Below are positions 1 to 5,851 of a stretch of DNA of 11,205 bases, piece after piece. Made by a program: the position numbers and the translations under genes. Position 1 is the first letter of the stretch; each line of letters begins with the position of its first letter. Location of the stretch: contig VGIX01000045.1 of the NCBI GenBank assembly GCA_016867725.1, positions 1 through 11,205 on the forward strand, given 5' to 3'. Under the pieces are notes generated by a model that had not been told where the DNA came from, did not search any database, and saw nothing but the letters and a program-made list of their open reading frames with translations. This DNA comes from Candidatus Effluviviaceae Genus I sp. GTDB lineage: Bacteria > Joyebacterota > Joyebacteria > Joyebacterales > Joyebacteraceae.

Positions 1-1
1 A

Positions 2-130
2 CCACGGGAGTGGCCCTTGCCAGGTCTGCGTCTGCGCGCCGGTGTCCGTGTGAGCGGCGACCGGGATTCGGCAGCAGGGTCCGCGGGCCTTCCGCTCTCT
101 CCGGTTGCCGGGGCGGCGGCCGGCGGGTAG
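2..130 (+). CDS. possible 3' end of an upstream gene (partial)
   Basis: The reading frame starting at base 2 is open from the window edge to a TAG at 128-130, giving 42 residues that begin PREWPLPGLRLRAGVRVSGD and end in a small-residue-rich tail (AGAAAGG). It stops 40 bases before the next gene's start, a spacing typical of operons. The composition is more protein-like than that of the other two frames. One of those, frame 1, is also open, as far as the TGA at 172-174, but its translation is Arg/Cys-rich and looks like a shadow. No family can be recognised from so short a piece. If real, it belongs to the same + strand operon as the glycosyltransferase that follows. Confidence is low because the reading rests only on an open frame and its composition. 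Confidence 0.25.
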   Translation, partial: PREWPLPGLRLRAGVRVSGDRDSAAGSAGLPLSPVAGAAAGG

Positions 131-170
131 CATCGCGTCGCCATTGGTTCAGTCCGGCGTGGAGGCATCC

Positions 171-1295
171 ATGAGCGACGACCGCCTGAGCGTTCTCCAC
201 ATCATCGAGTCCCCGTCGTGGACCGGGGCGATGGCCCAGACGCTGGCCCTCTGCGAGGGGCTGGCGAAGCGGGGGCACCGCGTGACGCTCGTGACGACGG
301 GGGGGAGCATCCTCGATGGGCGGGCGCGCGCGGCGGGGATCGACGTCGTCCCGATGGACCTGATCTCGGAGCTCCACCCGCTCGTCATTGGGCGCCTGGC
401 GCGTCTCATCGCTGCACGCTCGGTTGACGTGGTCCACGCGCACCGCGCGCACGCGCACACGCTGGGGCTCATCGCGGCCGCGCTGACGCGCCGCCCGTTC
501 GTTGTCTCGCGCCGCGTCGCTCACAGGCCGAAGGACAACCTGGGCAGTCGCATCAAGTACACGTCGGGGGTGGTCACGAGGATCGTTGCGATCTCCCAGG
601 CAGTGAAGGACGTGCTCGTGGACTACGGCGTTGACCCAGAGCGAATCAGCGTCGTGTACAGCGGGACGGACACCACGCGGTACCGTCCCGGGCTCGATGG
701 CGGGCGCGTGCGGCGTGAGCTCGGGGTGCCGGACCGGGCGCCACTCATCGCCAAGGTCGCCAACTTCTATCCCGGCTGGAAGGGACACGACGTGTTCCTT
801 CGGGCGGCGCGTCTGGTGCTTGAGGCCGTACCGGATGCCTGGTTCCTTCTGGTAGGGAAGAGCACCGACTCGGAGGCGATGCGGACCGCCGTCGCCGCAG
901 CCGGGCTGGGCCATCGCGTCGTCATGGCGGGATATCGTGAGGACATACCGGAAGTCCTCGCGGCGATGGACGTCCTTGCGAACTCCCCTCGCTCCCGCGA
1001 GGGTCTGTCTGTCGCGATCCTCGAGGCGCTCGCCGCCGGGCGACCGGTCGTCGCGACACGGGTCGGTGGGATCCCCGAGATCGTGCTCGACGGTGAGACC
1101 GGACTTCTGGTCGCGCCCGAGGACCCGAGGGCTCTCGCGGACGCGGTCGTGCGGCTCGTGTCCGACAGAGAACTCGCGGCGCGGCTGTGCGCGAACGCGG
1201 TGCGCCTGGTCAGGGACCGGTTCACGTTCGAGAGAATGGTCGAGGGGAACGAGCGCGTCTACACGAGCATCGTGTCAGGGCGGCCGGGACGATGA
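171..1295 (+). CDS. GT4-family glycosyltransferase
   Basis: A 374-residue retaining GT-B glycosyltransferase, expected to move a sugar from a nucleotide-sugar donor onto a surface polysaccharide, LPS or glycolipid acceptor on the cytoplasmic side of the inner membrane. The N-terminal acceptor domain (about 1-175) has the opening strand followed by a Gly-containing loop (SPSWTGAMAQ) and the VVHAH strand. The C-terminal donor domain (about 190-374) has the phosphate-binding lysine in the GWKG motif (near residue 204) and the family E-x7-E signature in SREGLSVAILEA (E277 and E285). Length matches the family. ATG 171 is chosen over an in-frame start at 105 because GGAGG lies at 161-165, five bases upstream, and homology-like sequence begins there. 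The stop overlaps the next gene's ATG (ATGA, 1292-1295), indicating translational coupling. Donor and acceptor cannot be deduced. Confidence 0.9.
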   Translation: MSDDRLSVLHIIESPSWTGAMAQTLALCEGLAKRGHRVTLVTTGGSILDGRARAAGIDVVPMDLISELHPLVIGRLARLIAARSVDVVHAHRAHAHTLGLIAAALTRRPFVVSRRVAHRPKDNLGSRIKYTSGVVTRIVAISQAVKDVLVDYGVDPERISVVYSGTDTTRYRPGLDGGRVRRELGVPDRAPLIAKVANFYPGWKGHDVFLRAARLVLEAVPDAWFLLVGKSTDSEAMRTAVAAAGLGHRVVMAGYREDIPEVLAAMDVLANSPRSREGLSVAILEALAAGRPVVATRVGGIPEIVLDGETGLLVAPEDPRALADAVVRLVSDRELAARLCANAVRLVRDRFTFERMVEGNERVYTSIVSGRPGR

Positions 1296-2365
1296 ACTCC
1301 GAGTCGCGGCAGGGCGGACCGACCTTCGTCGCCGACGCGATGCTCGGGCGACTTGCGAAGACGCTCCGGATGCTGGGGTACGACGCCGCGTATGCCGCCC
1401 ACGCCCCCGACGAGGAGATCCGGCTCGCGGCCCTGCGCGACGGGCGCGTGATCCTCACCCGCGACCGTGAGATCGCCGCGACGCGCCTGCCCGTCCGCGT
1501 CGTGCTCGTCGAGGGCGACCGCGTGGCGGACCAGCTCAGGTTCGTGGCGCGCGAGCTTGGCCTGTCGCCCGACCCCGCGGGGTTCTTCTCCCGGTGCCTG
1601 CGCTGCAACGTGCCCGTTACCGAGGCCCACGCCGATGAGATGGGCGGGCTCGTGCCGCCGTACGTCCTCGCGACGCAGTCGCGCTTCGCCAGGTGCCCGT
1701 CGTGCGGGCGCGTCTACTGGGCGGCGACGCACGTCGCGCGGGCGAGGGCGTGGCTGCGGTCCGTCCTCGGAGAGAGGGGTGGGGGAGCGGGCGTGGCGAC
1801 GCGTCGCAAGAACGTCCTCGTGACCGGGCGCCCCGGGGTCGGGAAGACCACGCTCATCCGCGCGGTCGCGTCCCGTCTGGGCGTGCGCGCGATGGGGTTC
1901 GTCACGAGGGAGATCCGCGAGGGCGGCGAGCGCGTGGGGTTCCTGATCGAGGACCTCGACGGGTCCGCCTCGGGCGTGCTCGCACGCGTGGACCTCGAGA
2001 GCCCCTACCGCGTCGGGCGATACGGTGTGAACCGGGACGATCTCGAGCGCGTGGGCGTGCCGGCCGTCGAGCGCGCCGTCGCCGGCGCGCGCCTCGTCGT
2101 GATGGACGAGATCGGGCGCATGGAGCTCTGCTCGGAGCGGTTCCAGCGCGCTGTGCTCACCGCGCTCGACTCGCCGGTCGCCGTCCTTGCGACCGTCCAG
2201 GACCGGTCGAACGCGTTCCTCGACGCGATCCGCGCGCGCGACGACATCGTGCTGCTCCGGGTCACCGAGGCGACCCGGGACGCCGTGCGCGATGAGGCGG
2301 TCCGGGCTCTCAGGGTTCTCCTCGCACGGGATGGTGCCGGGCCCGACGGCAGCCCAGGAGCGTGA
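1292..2365 (+). CDS. Mut7-C RNase domain fused to THEP1-type nucleoside-triphosphatase
   Basis: A 357-residue protein joining two domains normally found separately. Residues 11-155 match Mut7-C, a PIN-like putative RNase: acidic residues D15 (FVADAMLGR), D40-E42 and D58 (ILTRDRE) precede a zinc ribbon (C102/C105 in RCLRCN, C135/C138 in RCPSCGR). After a Gly-rich linker (161-167), residues 171-345 match THEP1/NTPCR nucleoside-triphosphatases (NTPase_1): Walker A GRPGVGKTT (179-187), VTREIR (204-209) and Walker B VVMDEIGRMEL (269-279). THEP1 enzymes hydrolyse NTPs to NDPs slowly, with broad specificity; Mut7-C is predicted to cleave RNA. The start overlaps the preceding stop by ATGA. A GTG at 1793 (residue 168), five bases after a GGAG, could let the NTPase also be made alone. 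The domain calls are secure. What the fusion does is unknown. Confidence 0.88.
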   Translation: MNSESRQGGPTFVADAMLGRLAKTLRMLGYDAAYAAHAPDEEIRLAALRDGRVILTRDREIAATRLPVRVVLVEGDRVADQLRFVARELGLSPDPAGFFSRCLRCNVPVTEAHADEMGGLVPPYVLATQSRFARCPSCGRVYWAATHVARARAWLRSVLGERGGGAGVATRRKNVLVTGRPGVGKTTLIRAVASRLGVRAMGFVTREIREGGERVGFLIEDLDGSASGVLARVDLESPYRVGRYGVNRDDLERVGVPAVERAVAGARLVVMDEIGRMELCSERFQRAVLTALDSPVAVLATVQDRSNAFLDAIRARDDIVLLRVTEATRDAVRDEAVRALRVLLARDGAGPDGSPGA

Positions 2366-2366
2366 C

Positions 2367-2765
2367 ATGGCCCGCGTGCTCACCGTGCTCTTCTGCGTGA
2401 CCTCTCGCGACTGGGGCGGCACCGAGAAGTGGGCGCTCGAGGCCGCGCGCTCGCTGTCCGGGCGCGGGCACGGCGCCATGGCGCTCTGGTCGCACGAGCG
2501 CGTCCTCCGCCAGGTCGAGGCGCGCGGCCTGCCGGCTCGCCGCGTGTGGCTCCCGGGCGATGTCAACCCGATCTCCTTCGCGTCGCTCGCCGGCGCGCTT
2601 CGCGCCGAGCGCCCGGACGTGCTCGTGCTCACGAAGCAGCGCGAGCACTGGGTCGGCGGGCTGACCGCGCGTCTCGCCGGCCGGCCGCTCGGCGCGCCGT
2701 GGAGTCGCTGGGCGTCGAGCCGGGCGCGCCCGTGGTCGTGGCGGTCGGGCGACTCGCGCGGATGA
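2367..2765 (+). pseudogene. glycosyltransferase, N-terminal fragment of a broken gene
   Basis: The ATG lies one base after the previous stop, with AGGAG at 2356-2360 giving a normal ribosome-binding site. The first 108 residues read as the N-terminal GT-B domain of a GT4-like glycosyltransferase: strand LTVLFCVTS, Gly-rich loop DWGGTEKWALEAA, and a second unit ending TARLAGRPL. The frame then runs into Trp/Arg/Ser-rich nonsense (WSRWASSRARPWSWRSGD) and stops at 2765. The matching C-terminal domain continues in another frame from about 2699. Aligning by eye with the intact glycosyltransferase at 171-1295, the break corresponds to its residue 110 or so and the resumption to about 181. About 70 codons are therefore missing as well as the frame shift. 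A truncated 132-residue product would lack the donor-binding domain. An assembly error is the main alternative. Confidence 0.75.
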
Positions 2766-3310
2766 CGGGCTTTGACGCGCTGATCAGGGCCTTCGCGGAG
2801 GTGCGGTCGCAGGTGCCGGGGGCGCGGCTGGTGATCGTCGGCGAGGGCGGCCGGCGGAAGGACCTCGAAGAGGAGGCGCGGCGCGCGGGCGTCGCCGAGG
2901 CGGTCGTGTTCGCGGGCTTCCGTGACGATGTGCGAGACCTGCTCGGAGCGGCCGACGTCTTCGCGCTCTCGTCGTTCAACGAGGGGATGGCGAATACGCT
3001 GCTCGAGGCGATGTCCGTCGGCGCGCCGATCGTCGCGACGGACGTGTCGGGGACCAGAGAGGCCGTCCGCGACCGGGAGGACGGGCTCGTCGTCCCGCCG
3101 GGAGACGAGCGGGCGCTCGCCCGCGCGATCGAGGAGCTGCTGAGAGACCCCGCGCTTGCGCGCAGGCTGGGCGGCTCGGCCCTGGCCAGGGCCCGCTCGC
3201 TCTTCACGTACGAGAGGATGGCGGAGGACCTCGAGGGACTCCTGCTCGACGCCGCGGTCAGCCGGCGGCGCGGCGCCCCGCGCGGTCCGGAGGCCACGTG
3301 CCGGCCTTGA
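2699..3310 (+). pseudogene. glycosyltransferase, C-terminal (donor-binding) fragment of the same broken gene
   Basis: This frame (offset from the N-terminal fragment) encodes about 203 residues of a GT4 donor-binding domain: PVVVAVGRLA strand, ARLVIVGEG, VVFAGFRDDV, and the E-x7-E signature in FNEGMANTLLEA (E95 and E103 counting from GTG 2699). The usual phosphate-binding Lys after the first strand is Thr in RLARMTGFD, a possible sign of decay. GTG 2699 is the first candidate start after the break but has no convincing ribosome-binding site, so independent translation is doubtful. The last residues (SRRRGAPRGPEATCRP) are atypical and overlap, tail to tail, the convergent membrane-protein gene by 53 bases. 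Together with the fragment at 2367-2765 this was probably one glycosyltransferase of about 370-390 residues acting with the upstream one. Confidence 0.75.
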
Positions 3311-3665
3311 TGCCGCCCGCCAGGACGAGGAAGACGCCCGAAAGTCCCACGGGCACGGCGAGAAGCAGGAGCGTCCTGAGCGCGCCGAGCGGCGGGTAGT
3401 AGGGCGCCCGCAGCAGCACCCACGCCACCGCCAGGAGCGCCGCCGCGACGAGCCCGATTCCGGCCGCGGTGTGCCATCGGAGCCCCGCCATCGCCGCGAG
3501 CACGATCAGGATGGTGTAGACGATCTTGACGACCGCGACGAGCAGGCTCTCCGGCTCGGCGGTGAGCGTCATGCCCAGCCAGAGCACCGCGAAGACGGCG
3601 GCCGCGACCGCGGCGGCGATCGCGAGGAGCTTCCAGGCGCCGGTGTCGTCCGACGGGCGGCTCAA
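3258..3665 (-). CDS. small four-helix inner-membrane protein
   Basis: A 135-residue hydrophobic protein with four predicted membrane helices at about residues 12-33, 42-61, 66-86 and 95-118, a short polar N-terminus (MSRPSDDTGAW) and a basic C-terminal tail (DRAGRRAAG). No conserved catalytic motif is visible and I do not recognise the family; it could be a subunit or membrane partner. The start is TTG at 3663-3665. It is supported by GGAGG at 3671-3675, five bases upstream, and by a TTGA overlap with the stop of the nitroreductase gene, so the two are almost certainly translated as a coupled pair. An association with the nitroreductase is inferred from this coupling only. Its 3' end overlaps the end of the broken glycosyltransferase on the other strand. 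Confidence 0.75.
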   Translation of the reverse strand: MSRPSDDTGAWKLLAIAAAVAAAVFAVLWLGMTLTAEPESLLVAVVKIVYTILIVLAAMAGLRWHTAAGIGLVAAALLAVAWVLLRAPYYPPLGALRTLLLLAVPVGLSGVFLVLAGGIKAGTWPPDRAGRRAAG

Positions 3666-4402
3666 CGGATCCTCCGTCCCGGCGGCTGCCGGTCCTCGAT
3701 CGAGGGGCCGACCGAGGCTCCGTAGACCGTCGTCTCGACCGTGCCGTCAGCGCCGACGACGCGGTCCATCGCCTCGTCGTCGAAGGCGCCGATCGTGCAG
3801 CATCCGAGGCCCAGCGCCGTCGCCGCGAGATAGGTGTTCTGACCCACGTGCCCCGCGTCGAGGAACACGTAGCGGTGCCCGCGCTCTCCGTAGCGCCCCG
3901 TGGTCCTGGGGAGCACGGCCGTCCACAGGAGCGTGACGGAGGCCTGCTTGCACATCGTCTGCCCGAGCGCGGCCTTCGCGACCTCGGCGCCCACGTCGCC
4001 CGCGCGGATGAGCATGAGCGCGTGGTCGTCGGGGATGAACCGGTAGAGCCCCGGATCGAGCCCCTTCACGTTGTTCACCACGACGTACGCATCGATGGGG
4101 TAGCACGCTCCGGCGGACGGCGCGTTACGGAGTTCGCGCGCGCCGGATCGGCCGGTGACGCCGTGCGTGGACCAGAGAAGCTGCGAGAGCGCGGCCGTCG
4201 TCATCGGTCTCGAGCCGTAGTGGCGCACGGAGCGCCGCGACGCGAGCACCTGCCACAGCGGAAGACCGCCCTCGGCGATCGGGGTCGGAAGTTCGAAGAC
4301 CGCGCCGGCCGCCTCGCTCTGCGGTGTCCCGACGCCCTCGCCCCCCGGGGCTTCCGGGCGCTTTCCCTCGCGGGGCCTGCGCGATCGCTGGGTCCCGGCC
4401 AT
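3662..4402 (-). CDS. SagB-type nitroreductase-family oxidoreductase
   Basis: A 246-residue FMN-dependent nitroreductase-fold protein of the SagB/ThcOx-like branch. Conserved features in order: RRSVRHY (56-62), where the arginines bind the FMN phosphate in this family; PSAGACYPIDAYVVV (95-109), the SagB-type signature; GLYRFIPDDHAL (118-129); the HVGQN helix (185-189); and GLGCCTIGAFDD (198-209). The first 40 residues are Pro/Gly/charge-rich, look disordered, and lack a signal peptide or lipobox, so a cytoplasmic location is likely. SagB proteins oxidise azolines to azoles in peptide-natural-product clusters, but no YcaO cyclodehydratase or precursor peptide is seen here, so the substrate is open. 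ATG 4402 is preceded by GGAGG (4408-4412) at five bases. The downstream membrane-protein gene overlaps its stop. A promoter and two palindromes lie upstream. Confidence 0.87.
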   Translation of the reverse strand: MAGTQRSRRPREGKRPEAPGGEGVGTPQSEAAGAVFELPTPIAEGGLPLWQVLASRRSVRHYGSRPMTTAALSQLLWSTHGVTGRSGARELRNAPSAGACYPIDAYVVVNNVKGLDPGLYRFIPDDHALMLIRAGDVGAEVAKAALGQTMCKQASVTLLWTAVLPRTTGRYGERGHRYVFLDAGHVGQNTYLAATALGLGCCTIGAFDDEAMDRVVGADGTVETTVYGASVGPSIEDRQPPGRRIR

Positions 4403-4412
4403 GCTCGCCTCC

Positions 4413-4432
4413 GTGCCGGCACGCGCCGGCGC
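4413..4432. repeat. two adjacent perfect 10-bp palindromes in the nitroreductase leader
   Basis: GTGCCGGCAC (4413-4422) is followed directly by GCGCCGGCGC (4423-4432). Each is a perfect 10-bp inverted repeat and both share the core GCCGGC. They end one base before the GGAGG ribosome-binding site of the nitroreductase (4408-4412 on the minus strand) and lie about 40-50 bases downstream of its proposed transcription start. They could be a tandem operator or form RNA structure that limits ribosome access. High GC makes single GC-palindromes common; the tandem placement is what stands out. Confidence 0.45.
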
Positions 4433-4481
4433 TCGTTCCGCGGCGCCTTCCGTGGTGGAGTCCGGCCGCGTTCAGAGGAGC

Positions 4482-4510
4482 AGTATAGACCATGCGCTCA
4501 GGCGCGCCAA
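4482..4510 (-). promoter_or_regulatory. candidate sigma-70 promoter for the nitroreductase/membrane-protein pair
   Basis: On the minus strand TTGGCG (4510-4505) and TATACT (4487-4482) are separated by exactly 17 bases. The -10 box matches the consensus at five of six positions and the -35 box at its first three. The predicted transcription start is near 4475, leaving a leader of about 70 bases that contains the tandem palindromes. An A+T-rich hexamer is conspicuous in DNA this GC-rich, which strengthens the call. The sigma factor is assumed to be the housekeeping one. Confidence 0.5.
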
Positions 4511-4524
4511 GCCCCTGACCGCGG

Positions 4525-4553
4525 TTGCGCGCGGGGAGCGGGGGCGGTATCCT
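4525..4553 (+). promoter_or_regulatory. candidate sigma-70 promoter for the esterase/tricorn pair
   Basis: TTGCGC (4525-4530) and TATCCT (4548-4553) are separated by 17 bases, with three and four of six consensus matches. Transcription would start near 4560, giving a very short leader that still includes the AGGAGG at 4561-4566 before the ATG at 4571. It lies beside, and back to back with, the leftward promoter, so one regulator could control both directions. The match is weaker than that of the opposing promoter. Confidence 0.35.
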
Positions 4554-4570
4554 CGCCGTCAGGAGGCATC

Positions 4571-5797
4571 ATGATCCGGCACTCACACCTGTCCTTCCTG
4601 GGGGCGCTTGTGGCCTTCGCATCGCTGAGCGGAAGCCCGGAGATCTCCCGCGCGGCGACCGTGACGCTCATGGTCCGCGTGCCCGCGACGACGCCCGCGG
4701 GCGCGCGCGTCTTCATCTCCGGCAACATCGACGCGCTGGGACCGTGGAACCCGGCGGGGATGGAGCTGGGCGACCTCGGCGGGGGGCTCTACGCCGTCAC
4801 GCTCGAGGTGCCGGACGCGTTCGACTTCGAGTACAAGTTCACGCGGGGAACCTGGGAGACCGTCGAGAAGGGCCCGGGCTTCGAGGAGATCGCGAACCGC
4901 CGTCTGGAGCGGGCGAGCAGCACGACCTTGCGCGACGAGGTGGCGAACTGGCGGGACCAGGGAGAGGAGCGACGAGGCGCTCCCACCGTCGTCGGGGACC
5001 TCCGCGTGCACGCGGACTTCCCGTCCGCGGCCCTCGGCGGCGGCCGGACCGTCCACGTGTTCCTGCCTCCCGGGTACGAAGAGGACCCCGACGCGAGGTA
5101 TCCTGTCCTCTATATGCACGACGGGCAGAACCTCTTCGACGCGCGGAGCGCGTTCATCGGCGTGGAGTGGGGCGTGGACGAGACGGTCACGCGGCTCGTC
5201 GAGGCCGGGCAGATCGAGCCCCTCATCGTCGTCGGCATCGAGAACGGCGGCGAGCGGCGAGCGGCGGAGTACACGCCCGTTCCCGACCCGAGCCGGCCGC
5301 ACCGCGGCGGCGAAGCCGACCGGTACGCCGCGTTCCTCCTGAACGAGCTCAAGCCGTTCATCGACGCGACGTACCGGACGCTTCCGGACGGCAAGCACAC
5401 CGGCGTCATGGGCTCGTCGCTCGGCGGCATCGTCTCCATCTACCTCGCCTGGACGCACCCCGGCGCGTTCTCGCGCGTCGGCGCGATGTCCACGGCCTAC
5501 AAGTGGGCGGACGGACAGATCGTGGACTTCGTCAAGGAGTCGCCGCTGCCCCGCGGTCTCCGCGTGTGGATCGACATGGGCACTGCCGAGGACCGGAGCG
5601 ACAGCGACGGCGACGGCGTGCCGGACATCATCGCGCTCCACCGCAGGATGCGCGACGCGCTCGCGCTCAAGGGGCTCGAGCCGGGGCGCACGCTCCAGTA
5701 CTTCGAGGACGAGGGCGCGGGGCACGACGAGCGCGCCTGGGCCGCCAGGCTCCCGGCAGCGCTCCGCTTCCTCTTCCCGCCGGTCACCCCGCCGTAG
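4571..5797 (+). CDS. exported esterase-D-family hydrolase with N-terminal CBM20-like domain
   Basis: A 408-residue protein. Residues 1-29 form a signal peptide (hydrophobic LSFLGALVAFASL, likely cleavage after SRA or AAT). Residues 30-115 resemble a CBM20 starch-binding domain (VFISGNIDALGPWNPAGM, then FEYKFTRGTWETVEKG). Residues 140-402 form an alpha/beta hydrolase of the esterase-D / enterochelin-esterase type (PF00756, COG2819): VHVFLPPGY, YPVLYMHDGQNLF, nucleophile elbow GSSLGG with S283, and probable catalytic H385 in GAGHDERAW. The acidic member is probably D336 or nearby. Substrate could be an acylated glycan or another ester; the CBM-like domain hints at a carbohydrate but some relatives use it only structurally. 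A DSDGDGVPD calcium-loop-like segment (344-352) sits within the hydrolase domain. ATG 4571 follows AGGAGG by four bases. The tricorn gene starts 54 bases downstream, probably in the same transcript. Confidence 0.9.
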   Translation: MIRHSHLSFLGALVAFASLSGSPEISRAATVTLMVRVPATTPAGARVFISGNIDALGPWNPAGMELGDLGGGLYAVTLEVPDAFDFEYKFTRGTWETVEKGPGFEEIANRRLERASSTTLRDEVANWRDQGEERRGAPTVVGDLRVHADFPSAALGGGRTVHVFLPPGYEEDPDARYPVLYMHDGQNLFDARSAFIGVEWGVDETVTRLVEAGQIEPLIVVGIENGGERRAAEYTPVPDPSRPHRGGEADRYAAFLLNELKPFIDATYRTLPDGKHTGVMGSSLGGIVSIYLAWTHPGAFSRVGAMSTAYKWADGQIVDFVKESPLPRGLRVWIDMGTAEDRSDSDGDGVPDIIALHRRMRDALALKGLEPGRTLQYFEDEGAGHDERAWAARLPAALRFLFPPVTPP

Positions 5798-5851
5798 ACA
5801 GCCCTTCTGCCGATCGCAGCGTCTCGTGAGCGCCTCGCAAGGGAGGGTCGA

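Noticed and set aside
105-170. Earlier in-frame start for the first glycosyltransferase
   Set aside because: The extra 22 residues do not resemble a glycosyltransferase and lack a ribosome-binding site, whereas ATG 171 has GGAGG at five bases.
1259-2632. Long minus-strand open frame (457 codons) opposite the Mut7-C/THEP1 gene
   Set aside because: The translation is Arg/His/Pro/Ala-rich without any domain. It is the usual antisense shadow of a high-GC3 gene whose + strand product has complete motifs.
2691-2699. GGCGCGCC palindrome at the glycosyltransferase break point as a recombination site
   Set aside because: The same octamer recurs elsewhere in the window (for example near 3022 and 4501) and is expected often in DNA of this composition.
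3848-4570. Upstream extension of the esterase frame across the nitroreductase gene
   Set aside because: The extension is antisense to a well-supported nitroreductase and shows no protein-like pattern. The ATG at 4571 has AGGAGG and begins a signal peptide.
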